Shown here: piece by piece, positions 42,591 to 50,082 of the stretch
Layout of the letters: each line of letters starts with the position of its first letter
Position numbering within the stretch: position 1 is the first letter of the stretch
Assembly: GCA_035524495.1 (NCBI GenBank)
Contig: DATKOR010000045.1
Span: forward strand, 13,710-77,709
Reading direction: 5' to 3'
From: CAIKZZ01 sp035524495
GTDB lineage: Bacteria > Pseudomonadota > Gammaproteobacteria > Steroidobacterales > Steroidobacteraceae
DNA length: 64,000 nucleotides
Translations under genes and position numbers: made by a program
Notes under the pieces: model-generated
What the model was told of the DNA's origin: nothing
What the model saw: the letters and a program-made list of their open reading frames with translations, nothing else
Database searches by the model: none

Positions 42591-42937
42591 GGGCAGCGGG
42601 CCGCGGGACGAACTGAGCCGCTTGATCGCCGGCGAGACGCGTGAACTGGCGGACCAGGATACGAGGCTTCGACGCCCTGATGCGTGGGCGGATATCGACC
42701 CGAAAGGCCGGATGCGAACTAGCCGCTTGCGCCGGCTGCGCAGCCGCGTTCCAATCTCAAGGAGACAGACGGCGCTTATACCCCACTTGCCGACAGGATG
42801 AGCGTGTCCTGCTCCGCCCAATCAAGCGACCAGTGTGCACCCGAAACCGCCGCCGGACGGCACCTGCGGGAGCGGGTCACGGCAGCCCGCGCAGCGGCCC
42901 GATCGCGCGCGGTGAGCGGGGCACGCGCGAGCGAACG
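42591..42937 (+). other. 347-bp intergenic region after the four-helix-bundle gene
   Basis: No clear gene. In another frame near 42600-42660 the reading RDELSRLIAGETRELADQD faintly recalls the end of a HAMP domain, so it may be debris of a frameshifted receptor; this is weak. Otherwise I see nothing in it. Confidence 0.4.
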
Positions 42938-43825
42938 GTGACGGTTCGTCAGCTCAACGCGCTGCTTGCGGCAGGGGCATTGATCATCGCCCAGGCGGTC
43001 CGTGCCGAGGCACCGGTCGGCCTGCTCGAGTTTCACGACCTCGCCCTCGCCCGGGCCGTCGCTGGCGCGCCTGAGAAGGAGCTGTCGGTCGTCTGCGCGG
43101 AGAAGCTGCATGGCGGCGGCGTGCCCACGGGCTATGCGGGTCTGTGGCTGTCGTTCCTGACTACGGAGCGGGGCCGCGTGCAGATTGCGGCGCTGACGAA
43201 GTCATCGATTACTCGGCCCGCGGACACGATCGCACTCAAGCCGCTCTTCAACCCGCTACCGACCGCCAGGGTAGGGTCGGCCGGGACACTGGACTGGGCC
43301 TATGTGTACGACCGCAACGGCGACGGCCGCATCGACTATCTCGTCTACCTGCAAAACGCCCACGCGGTGCTCCCCGACCCGCTGCCGCCCGGCTTCCCGA
43401 AGCCCGAAGTGCTGCCGAACGGCCAGGTACGCGGCTCGATGGAGCTGATCCGAGCGATGATCAGTAACGCGCAGCTGGTGTTCAGCCACTACGCGGACGA
43501 CCGCTTTGACGGCCGCGTCGACGCGGTGGTGGTCCCGGAGTTCGATGCCGAACGCCCGATGTTCGTTGGCGGCTACATTGCCTACCTGCGCGCGCGCGAC
43601 GGACGCGCCGAGGAGGCGTGGGCGTTTCGCGCGTCGATCGGCGAGCGCACTCGCACGCTGACGCGCGATCCCGCCAAAGGTTACCTGCTGCCCACTCCTG
43701 TACCCGGCGAGACCGAGCCGGCCTCCGCGCGAATTGAACGCGGCACGCGGCTGCTCGAGCTATTCAACGCCGCGCTGGCGCGCTGTCCGGCCGGCACCGC
43801 CACCGTGGAACAAGGACCGCGCTGA
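42938..43825 (+). CDS. Secreted hypothetical protein with EF-hand-like loop
   Basis: 295 aa from GTG 42938. A signal peptide (LNALLAAGALIIAQAVRAEA) precedes a globular domain. YDRNGDGRIDYLVYLQN is a DxNxDGxID calcium loop of the EF-hand/dockerin type. YADDRFDGRVDAVVVPEFD echoes it later, suggesting two related loops. A pair of Cys (VVCAEK near the N-terminus, LARCPAG near the end) could pair in the periplasm. No enzyme family is recognised. Its neighbours are unrelated. Confidence 0.65.
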   Translation: MTVRQLNALLAAGALIIAQAVRAEAPVGLLEFHDLALARAVAGAPEKELSVVCAEKLHGGGVPTGYAGLWLSFLTTERGRVQIAALTKSSITRPADTIALKPLFNPLPTARVGSAGTLDWAYVYDRNGDGRIDYLVYLQNAHAVLPDPLPPGFPKPEVLPNGQVRGSMELIRAMISNAQLVFSHYADDRFDGRVDAVVVPEFDAERPMFVGGYIAYLRARDGRAEEAWAFRASIGERTRTLTRDPAKGYLLPTPVPGETEPASARIERGTRLLELFNAALARCPAGTATVEQGPR

Positions 43826-44041
43826 CGGCGCCGAGCGACGCGCCCGTGGAGCAGCGGGCTCGCGAGGACGTCTCCAAGAGCATCGCGCCACGCGACGACG
43901 GCCCGTTCTCGATGCAGCGGGATCACTCGTCACGGCCTCGGGTTCCGGTCCGCAGCGGCCTGCCCCGTCCGACGACCAAGCATGGGGCTGCCGACGGTCA
44001 GCGTCGGCCGCGTGAGCTTTCGGGCTCATCGGTTACAGGTC

Positions 44042-44055
44042 ATTCCGGCCGGAAT
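44042..44055. repeat. 14-bp perfect palindrome near tRNA-Pro
   Basis: ATTCCGGCCGGAAT is fully self-complementary and sits 40 bp beyond the 3' end of the minus-strand tRNA. Arms TCTGTT/AACAGA on either side of the minus-strand run at ~44060-44085 add a second potential hairpin. It might help end tRNA transcription or be an operator. Confidence 0.4.
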
Positions 44056-44094
44056 AATCTGTTACCCATGTGTCCGGAACAGACCGAGTAAGAT

Positions 44095-44171
<77 letters not shown>

Positions 44172-44197
44172 TCGCGTGCCGCGATCCGCGGGCGCCG

Positions 44198-45187
44198 TCA
44201 GTACGAGCGACTGATCGCAAACCCCGCGAGCTGCCTGAGCGCTTCGCAATGAACCGACTTGGGAAGTGGTTCGAGCGCCGCAAGAGCCTGATCGGCCTCG
44301 CCTTGAGCGAGTCGCGCAGTGTACTCAAGGCCCCCCGACGATTCAATCGCCTTGATGACCGCCGGAAGCTCCTCGAGGCCGCCGGTCTCGATCGCCCGGC
44401 GCAGGAGCGCCTGCTGGTCTGCGGTGCCGTGGCGCAGGGTGTGGATCACGGGCAGCGTCGGCTTGCCCTCGGCGAGGTCGTCGCCGATGTTCTTGCCGCG
44501 CTCGGCGGTGCTGCCGCGGTAGTCGAGCGCATCGTCGACCAGCTGAAACGCGTTACCGAGGTGACGCCCGTAAGCAGCGAGCGCGCGTTCGACCGCGGGC
44601 TCGGCACCGGCGAGCACCGCGGCGATCGCGGCCCCGGACTCGAAGAGCCGCGCCGTCTTGCGGTAGATCACATCGAGGTAGCGGCGCTCGGTCGTGTCGG
44701 GGTCGTGCGCATTCATCAACTGCAGCACTTCGCCCTCGGCGATGATGTTGGTGGCATCGGCCATGATTTCCATGACGCGCGGGCTCTTCAGCCGCACCAT
44801 CATCTGGAAGGCCCGGGAATACAGGAAGTCGCCGACCAGCACGCTCGCGGCGTTGCCCCAGACTTCGTTCGCGGTGTCGCGGCCGCGGCGCTGGTGGGAG
44901 CCGTCGACGACGTCGTCGTGCAGCAGCGTCGCCGTGTGGATGAACTCGATGACGACCGCGGCGAGCACCTGCGGTCCGAGCGGCGGGGCCCCGGCCGCGC
45001 GCGCGGCGATCAGGACCAGCAGCGGCCGCAGGCGCTTGCCGCCGGCGCCAATGATGTACTCGGAGACCTGGTTGACGAGCGCGACGTCGCTGGCGAGCTC
45101 CTTGCGGATCGTCGCGTCCACGGCCGCGAGGTCCGCGGTCACCGTGCCGCGGATGCCCTCGAGCAGCGTTGGTTGTTCGGCGGCCAT
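44198..45187 (-). CDS. ispB: Polyprenyl diphosphate synthase (octaprenyl-type)
   Basis: 329 aa from ATG 45187. The two aspartate-rich motifs are visible: HDDVVD (first, in TATLLHDDVVDGSHQRRG) and LVDDALDY (second, in GNAFQLVDDALDYRG). GAGGKRLRPLLVLIAARA binds the pyrophosphate end. It builds the side chain of ubiquinone by adding IPP to FPP. It is divergent from rplU, as in many gammaproteobacteria. Chain length cannot be told from sequence alone. Confidence 0.94.
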   Translation of the reverse strand: MAAEQPTLLEGIRGTVTADLAAVDATIRKELASDVALVNQVSEYIIGAGGKRLRPLLVLIAARAAGAPPLGPQVLAAVVIEFIHTATLLHDDVVDGSHQRRGRDTANEVWGNAASVLVGDFLYSRAFQMMVRLKSPRVMEIMADATNIIAEGEVLQLMNAHDPDTTERRYLDVIYRKTARLFESGAAIAAVLAGAEPAVERALAAYGRHLGNAFQLVDDALDYRGSTAERGKNIGDDLAEGKPTLPVIHTLRHGTADQQALLRRAIETGGLEELPAVIKAIESSGGLEYTARLAQGEADQALAALEPLPKSVHCEALRQLAGFAISRSY

Positions 45188-45257
45188 AGCGCTCGGGATC
45201 CTACCGGCATTCCCGAACCGGGCCAAACGGCCCGGACGCCCCGGGTGTCGTCCGGGT

Positions 45258-45286
45258 TTGACGCAACCCCGCGCCCTCATTAGAAT
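45258..45286 (+). promoter_or_regulatory. Sigma-70 promoter of rplU-rpmA
   Basis: TTGACG (45258-45263) and TAGAAT (45281-45286) are spaced by exactly 17 bp, close to consensus at both boxes. Transcription would start near 45293, leaving a ~67-nt leader before the rplU ATG at 45360. Confidence 0.8.
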
Positions 45287-45299
45287 TCGCGGTTCCGTC

Positions 45300-45338
45300 G
45301 ACCCGCCCGGGCGCAGGGTGCCCGGGATCCGGCGGGTC
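45300..45338 (+). promoter_or_regulatory. Structured leader of rplU, candidate autoregulatory hairpin
   Basis: A two-tier hairpin: outer stem GACCCGCC (45300-45307) with GGCGGGTC (45331-45338), and inner stem CGGGC with GCCCG around GCAGGGT. A six-base GGATCC bulge lies on the 3' side. It ends 8 bp before the GAGGTGAG Shine-Dalgarno, and no U-run follows, so it is more like a translational element than a terminator. Confidence 0.55.
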
Positions 45339-45359
45339 CCGTTTCGAGGTGAGTGCCAC

Positions 45360-45671
45360 ATGTTCGCGGTCATCCAAACCGGCGGTAAGCAGTACCGCGT
45401 CAGCGAGGGCAGCGTCCTTCGCGTGGAGAAGCTCCCGGCCGACGCCGGCGCCACGGTCGAGTTCAGCGACGTGCTGCTGGTCGGGCAGGGCGACAGCGTC
45501 AAGCTCGGCAAGCCGTACCTCGCAGGCGCCAAGGTCACGGCGACGGTCCAGTCGCACGGCCGCGCGGCGAAGGTTGCGATCGTGAAATTCCGGCGCCGCA
45601 AGCATTACCTGCGCCAGGGCACGCACCGCCAGCCGTACACCGAGGTCAAGGTCACCGGGATCAGCGGCTAG
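45360..45671 (+). CDS. rplU: 50S ribosomal protein L21
   Basis: 103 aa, matching E. coli L21 length. The start MFAVIQTGGKQYRV and end KFRRRKHYLRQGTHRQPYTEVKV are diagnostic. GAGGTGAG lies upstream of the ATG. It binds 23S rRNA with L20. It forms the standard rplU-rpmA pair, 32 bp apart, under a strong promoter with a structured leader. Confidence 0.98.
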   Translation: MFAVIQTGGKQYRVSEGSVLRVEKLPADAGATVEFSDVLLVGQGDSVKLGKPYLAGAKVTATVQSHGRAAKVAIVKFRRRKHYLRQGTHRQPYTEVKVTGISG

Positions 45672-45703
45672 GGCCGAGTCCCCCGCATCGGAGTTCATCC
45701 CCC

Positions 45704-45961
45704 ATGGCACACAAAAAGGCAGGCGGCAGTACCAAGAACGGCCGCGATTCCCAGTCGAAGCGGCTTGGCGTCAAGCGCTTCGGCGGCGAGCAGGTCCTGG
45801 CCGGCAACATCCTGGTCCGCCAGCGCGGCACGCAGTACAAGGCCGGCCGCAACGTCGGCGTCGGCACCGACCACACGCTGTTCGCGCTCGTCACCGGCAA
45901 GGTGGCGTTTGCGAAGAAGGGCGCCGAACAGCGCACCTTCGTCAGCGTCGTCGCCGACTGA
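45704..45961 (+). CDS. rpmA: 50S ribosomal protein L27
   Basis: 85 aa. It opens MAHKKAGGSTKNGRDSQSKR, the classical L27 N-terminus that reaches the peptidyl-transferase centre and needs no cleavage here. LGVKRFGGEQVLAGNILVRQ and GTQYKAGRNVGVGTDHTLFA follow. It is ended by the terminator at 45985. Confidence 0.98.
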   Translation: MAHKKAGGSTKNGRDSQSKRLGVKRFGGEQVLAGNILVRQRGTQYKAGRNVGVGTDHTLFALVTGKVAFAKKGAEQRTFVSVVAD

Positions 45962-45984
45962 GGCGGCTGCAGCGCCCATCGAGG

Positions 45985-46010
45985 AACCCCGGCCCGCGCC
46001 GGGGTTTTTC
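45985..46010 (+). terminator. Rho-independent terminator of rplU-rpmA
   Basis: The stem CCCCGGC/GCCGGGG with a CCGC loop is followed by TTTTTC. This is a classic intrinsic terminator 23 bp after the rpmA stop. Confidence 0.93.
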
Positions 46011-46049
46011 GTTTGGGGGCCGCTTGCCCCACTTGGCTAGACTCCGGCC

Positions 46050-47090
46050 ATGAAATTCGTCGACGAAGCGCTGCTGCGGGTCCAGGCCGGCCACGGCGGG
46101 CGCGGGTGCGTGAGCTTTCGCCGCGAGAAATTCGTGCCCTTCGGGGGGCCGGACGGCGGGGACGGGGGCCTCGGCGGCAGCGTCTACCTGCGCGCGCAGC
46201 CCGGCATCAACACGCTCGCCGACTTTCGGATCCAGCGCACCTACAAGGCCGAGTCGGGCACCGCCGGCAGCGGCAACGACTGCACCGGTGCCGGCGGCGC
46301 GGACCTCACCGTACCCGTGCCGGTCGGCACGACCGTCATCGACGATGAGACCGAGGAGCAGCTCGGCGACCTCACGAGGGCCGGCGACACCGTGATCGTC
46401 GCGCGCGGCGGCAAGGGCGGGTGGGGCAACACGCGCTTCAAGTCGAGCACCAATCGTGCGCCGCGCAAGGCGATGCCGGGGCTTCCGGGCGAGAAGCGGC
46501 GGCTCAGGCTCGAAATGCGGGTCATCGCCGACGTCGGGCTCCTCGGCCTCCCCAACGCCGGCAAGTCGACGCTGATCCGCGCGGTGTCGGCCGCACGACC
46601 CAAGGTCGCGGACTACCCGTTCACGACGCTCTTCCCGAACCTCGGCGTCGTCAGCGTCGGCCTCGGCCGCAGCTTCGTGATGGCGGACATCCCGGGACTC
46701 ATCGAGGGCGCGGCCGAGGGCGCCGGTCTCGGCATCCGCTTCCTCAAGCACCTGCAGCGCACGCGCGTGCTGCTGCACATCGTCGACATCCTGCCGCCGG
46801 ATCCGGCGGCCGACCCGGTCGCCGATGCGCGCGCGATCGTCGCGGAGCTCAAGAAGTTCAGCGCCGAGCTCGGCAAGCGCGAGCGCTGGCTGGTGCTGAA
46901 CAAGATCGACCTGCTGCCGGCCGCGGAGGCGGAGGCGAGGTGCCGCGAGATCGTGCGGCGGCTGCGCTTCAAGGGGCCGACGTTTCGGATCTCGGCGGCG
47001 ACCGGGGCCGGGACCCGGGAGCTTTGCGAGGCGCTGATGCGCCGGATCGAGGGCGAGGCCCCGGCCGGCGATGACGCGGGCGCCCCTTAG
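46050..47090 (+). CDS. obgE: Obg GTPase
   Basis: 346 aa. The glycine-rich Obg fold is obvious (KFVPFGGPDGGDGGLGG, VARGGKGGWGN). The G domain follows: G1 LLGLPNAGKST (~165), the switch-I TxxP region YPFTTLFPNLG, G3 DIPGLIEGA, G4 NKID. It is a ribosome-associated GTPase for 50S maturation and stress. The long C-terminal OCT domain of some Obg is absent. It starts 39 bp after the terminator, so has its own promoter or read-through. Confidence 0.97.
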   Translation: MKFVDEALLRVQAGHGGRGCVSFRREKFVPFGGPDGGDGGLGGSVYLRAQPGINTLADFRIQRTYKAESGTAGSGNDCTGAGGADLTVPVPVGTTVIDDETEEQLGDLTRAGDTVIVARGGKGGWGNTRFKSSTNRAPRKAMPGLPGEKRRLRLEMRVIADVGLLGLPNAGKSTLIRAVSAARPKVADYPFTTLFPNLGVVSVGLGRSFVMADIPGLIEGAAEGAGLGIRFLKHLQRTRVLLHIVDILPPDPAADPVADARAIVAELKKFSAELGKRERWLVLNKIDLLPAAEAEARCREIVRRLRFKGPTFRISAATGAGTRELCEALMRRIEGEAPAGDDAGAP

Positions 47091-47098
47091 AAACGCAA

Positions 47099-47120
47099 CG
47101 GGCCGGTCAGTGCCGGCCCG
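47099..47120. terminator. Bidirectional hairpin between obgE and rpsT
   Basis: CGGGCCGG/CCGGCCCG forms a perfect 8-bp stem around TCAGTG, 8 bp past the obgE stop and 29 bp from the rpsT stop. U-runs are weak on both strands, so termination may need Rho. Confidence 0.55.
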
Positions 47121-47149
47121 CGTGCCAGACGCGCCTCAGCGCGATCGGG

Positions 47150-47413
47150 TCACTTCAGCGCCTTAACGAGCGCCGACAGGCGGCTCTTGTGGCGCGCCGC
47201 GGTGCTGCGGTGAATGATGCCCTTGTTGACCATCGAGTCGATGACCGGAACCGCGGCCTTCAGCGCCGCCTGGGCACCGGCCTTCTCGCCGGTCGCGATC
47301 GCGGCGCGCGCCTTCTTGATCGCGGAGCGCATCTTCGAGCGCAGCGTCATGTTGTGGGCGCGGCGCACCACGGCCTGGCGGGAGCGCTTCTCGGCGGACT
47401 TGATGTTGGCCAA
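47150..47413 (-). CDS. rpsT: 30S ribosomal protein S20
   Basis: 87 aa with a TTG start at 47413 (start of LANIKSAEKRSRQAVV; the family begins MANIKSAxKR). Length matches E. coli S20 (87). E. coli rpsT also starts at UUG, which takes part in its autoregulation, so the rare start is probably functional. Basic helices and the NMTLRSKMRSAIKKA segment confirm S20. A TTGACA promoter lies 64-69 bases upstream on the minus strand. Confidence 0.95.
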   Translation of the reverse strand: MANIKSAEKRSRQAVVRRAHNMTLRSKMRSAIKKARAAIATGEKAGAQAALKAAVPVIDSMVNKGIIHRSTAARHKSRLSALVKALK

Positions 47414-47453
47414 AGGACCGGACCTCGGAAAGCAGTCGAATACGGAGCCCGCT

Positions 47454-47482
47454 ATTTTGCTGACCCGCGCATACCGTGTCAA
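47454..47482 (-). promoter_or_regulatory. Promoter of rpsT
   Basis: On the minus strand TTGACA (47482-47477) and CAAAAT (47459-47454) are spaced by 17 bp. The -35 is perfect. Transcription would start near 47447 and leave a ~34-nt leader before the TTG codon. Confidence 0.7.
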
Positions 47483-47553
47483 TTTCGAGGCCCGGCCGAC
47501 GGCCTGCGAGCCCGGTATAGTGCCCGGCCGATGAACCCCGCGACCGCGATCGA

Positions 47554-49110
47554 ATGAAAGGCGGCTTCCTGAGGAGCACGACGATCGTCGGCGCGATGAC
47601 GCTCGTCTCGCGGGTGACCGGCGTTGTGCGCGAGACGGTCTACGCCGCGATGCTGGGCGCGAGCCCGGCGATGGACGCGTTCCTGGTCGCGTTCAAGATC
47701 CCGAACTTCCTGAGGCGCATCACCGCCGAAGGCGCGTTCTCGCAGGCCTTCGTGCCGGTCGTCTCGGAATACCGCCAGAAGCGCTCGCCGCAGGAGGTCG
47801 AGCGGCTCGTCGCGGGCGTCACCGGCACGCTCGGGCTCCTGCTGCTCGGCGTGACGGCCCTGGGCATCATCGGGGCACCGGTCGTGATTTACCTGTTCGC
47901 GCCGGGCTTCGACCAGGCGGGCAGCCGACACGAGCTCGCGGTCGAGATGCTGCGCTGGACGTTTCCGTACATCTTCTTCATCTCGCTGACGGCGCTCGGC
48001 GCCGGCGTCCTGAACAGCTACGGCAAGTTCGGCACCGCGGCGTTCAACCCGGTGATCCTGAACGTCGTGATGATCGTGTTCGCGGCCTTCGTCGCGCCGC
48101 ACTTCGCAAAGCCCGGGCTCGCGCTCGCGATCGGCGTGTTCGTCGCCGGCGTCGTGCAGCTGGTCGCGCAGTTCCGCGGGCTCGCCAAGCTCGGCATGCT
48201 CGGCCGGCCGCGCTGGGCGTGGTCGGACGAGGGCGTGCGGCGCGTCGGCCGGCTGATGCTGCCCGGCATCTTCGGCTCCTCGGTCGCGCAGGTCTCGATC
48301 CTGCTCGACACCTGGATCGCGACCTTTCTCGTGACCGGGAGCATCTCTTGGAACTACTACGCCGACCGGCTCGTTGAGTTTCCGATGGGCGTGTTCTCGA
48401 TCGCGCTCGCGACCGTGATCCTGCCCCGGCTCTCGGCCCACCACGCTCAGGAGTCGCCGGAGCACTTCAATGCAACGCTCGACTGGGGCCTGAAGCTCAC
48501 CTGCCTCGTGTCGCTGCCGGCGGCGGTCGGGCTCTTCATGCTGGCGGGGCCGCTGAACGCAACGCTGTACGGCTACGGGCGCTTCAACACACACGACATC
48601 TGGATGACCAGCATCGCGCTGATGGCTTACGCGCTCGGCCTGCTGGCCTTCAGCCTCGTCAAGGTGCTCGCGCCCGGTTACTTCGCGCGCCAGGTGGTCG
48701 GGCCCGCGGTGCGGGCCGGCGTGATCTCGCTGATCGTCACGATGGCCTTCAACGTGGGGGTCGCATTCCCGGCGAGTCGGCTCGGCGTGCCGGCGCCGCA
48801 CGCGCTGCTCGCGCTCGCGACCGGCATCGGCGCGTACGTCAACACCTGGCTCCTGTACCGCGGGCTCAGGCGCGCCGGGGTCTACACGCCCTCGCCGGCG
48901 TGGCGGCGCCTCGCGGGTCAGATCGTGCTCGCGAATCTCGCGATGGCGCTGTTCCTGTGGTGGGCGGCGGGCAGCTGGGCCGACTGGCCTGAGTGGCGGG
49001 CGATGGCGCGCATCGTGCGGCTCGGTCTGTGCGTCGCGGGCGGCGGTGCGGTGTACGGCGCGACGCTGTGGCTCGCGGGCCTGCGGTACCGCGATCTGCG
49101 GGCCGTATAA
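47554..49110 (+). CDS. murJ: Lipid II flippase MurJ/MviN
   Basis: 518 aa, within the ~510-525 range. It opens KGGFLRSTTIVGAMTLVSRV, followed by GVVRETVYAAMLGASPAMDA and FKIPNFLRRITAEGAFSQAF, typical MurJ with its Arg residues. About fourteen membrane helices run to the end. It flips the lipid II precursor across the inner membrane for peptidoglycan synthesis. The order rpsT (divergent), murJ, ribF, ileS is conserved in proteobacteria. A TATAGT box lies ~35 bp upstream. Confidence 0.95.
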   Translation: MKGGFLRSTTIVGAMTLVSRVTGVVRETVYAAMLGASPAMDAFLVAFKIPNFLRRITAEGAFSQAFVPVVSEYRQKRSPQEVERLVAGVTGTLGLLLLGVTALGIIGAPVVIYLFAPGFDQAGSRHELAVEMLRWTFPYIFFISLTALGAGVLNSYGKFGTAAFNPVILNVVMIVFAAFVAPHFAKPGLALAIGVFVAGVVQLVAQFRGLAKLGMLGRPRWAWSDEGVRRVGRLMLPGIFGSSVAQVSILLDTWIATFLVTGSISWNYYADRLVEFPMGVFSIALATVILPRLSAHHAQESPEHFNATLDWGLKLTCLVSLPAAVGLFMLAGPLNATLYGYGRFNTHDIWMTSIALMAYALGLLAFSLVKVLAPGYFARQVVGPAVRAGVISLIVTMAFNVGVAFPASRLGVPAPHALLALATGIGAYVNTWLLYRGLRRAGVYTPSPAWRRLAGQIVLANLAMALFLWWAAGSWADWPEWRAMARIVRLGLCVAGGGAVYGATLWLAGLRYRDLRAV

Positions 49111-49111
49111 T
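49106..49111 (+). promoter_or_regulatory. -10 box upstream of ribF
   Basis: A perfect TATAAT overlaps the murJ stop, 21 bp before the ribF ATG. No good -35 is seen, so strength is uncertain. It may drive ribF-ileS-lspA-ispH separately from murJ. Confidence 0.55.
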
Positions 49112-49132
49112 CCCGCGAACGACCTCGCCCTC

Positions 49133-50071
49133 ATGCACCTCTATCGCGGGCTCAACAACTGCAGGGTCGACGGCCGCGGCGCTGCGGTCGCGATCGGCAA
49201 CTTCGACGGCGTGCACCTCGGCCATCAGGCGCTGGTGCGCGCCGCGCGCGAGCGGGCGCAGGCGACCGGCGCGGCGCTCGCGGTGCTGACCTTCGAGCCG
49301 CATCCGCGCGAGTACCTCGATCCCGGCGCCGCGCCGCCGCGGCTGATGCGGGTCGGCGAGAAGTGCGCCGCGCTCGCGGCGGCGGGCGTCGAGCGCCTGA
49401 TCGTGCTCCGGTTCGATTCGCGCCTGCAGCACCTCTCGCCCGAGTCCTTCATCGACACGGTGCTGCGCGACGGGCTCGGCGCGCGCCACGTCGTCGTCGG
49501 CGAGGGCTTTCGCTTCGGCTGCCGGCGCGCCGGCACGATCGAGTCGCTTCGCGCGGCCGGCGCGGCCGCGGGCTTCGAGGTCGTGGCCGTGCCGAGTGTC
49601 ACGCTCGACGGGCAGCGCGTCTCGAGTACGCGGGTCCGGACGGCGCTCGCGGCCGGCGACCTCGACGGCGCCGCCCGGCTGCTCGGCAGGCCCTATACGC
49701 TGACCGGACGCGTGATCGCCGGCGAGCGACTCGGCCGCCAGCTCGGCTACGCAACCGCGAACCTGCGCCTGCACCGGCGCATCGCGCCGCTCGGCGGGGT
49801 GTTCGCGGTCGACGTGCGCGGCATCGACGGCCGGGGCGCGGCGGCCGCCGTGGCCTCGCTCGGCACGCGCCCGACGGTCGGCGGCGGCGAGACGCTGCTC
49901 GAGGTCCACGTCTTTGATTTCGACGGCGACCTGTACGGCCGGCGGCTGGCGGTCGATTTCGTCGCCAAGCTGCGCGACGAGGAGAAGTTCGCGTCGCTCG
50001 ATGCGCTGGTCGCGCAGATGCACGCCGATGCGGCCCGCGCCCGTGAGATCCTAGCGGCTCGTGCCGCCTGA
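49133..50071 (+). CDS. ribF: Bifunctional riboflavin kinase/FAD synthetase
   Basis: 312 aa from ATG 49133. The N-terminal adenylyltransferase has VAIGNFDGVHLGHQALV and VLTFEPHPREY; the C-terminal kinase has GYATANLRLHRRIAPLGGVF. It makes FMN and FAD from riboflavin. It lies 22 bp after murJ and 11 bp before ileS, the standard neighbourhood. Confidence 0.96.
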   Translation: MHLYRGLNNCRVDGRGAAVAIGNFDGVHLGHQALVRAARERAQATGAALAVLTFEPHPREYLDPGAAPPRLMRVGEKCAALAAAGVERLIVLRFDSRLQHLSPESFIDTVLRDGLGARHVVVGEGFRFGCRRAGTIESLRAAGAAAGFEVVAVPSVTLDGQRVSSTRVRTALAAGDLDGAARLLGRPYTLTGRVIAGERLGRQLGYATANLRLHRRIAPLGGVFAVDVRGIDGRGAAAAVASLGTRPTVGGGETLLEVHVFDFDGDLYGRRLAVDFVAKLRDEEKFASLDALVAQMHADAARAREILAARAA

Positions 50072-50082
50072 CGAGAGAGGCT

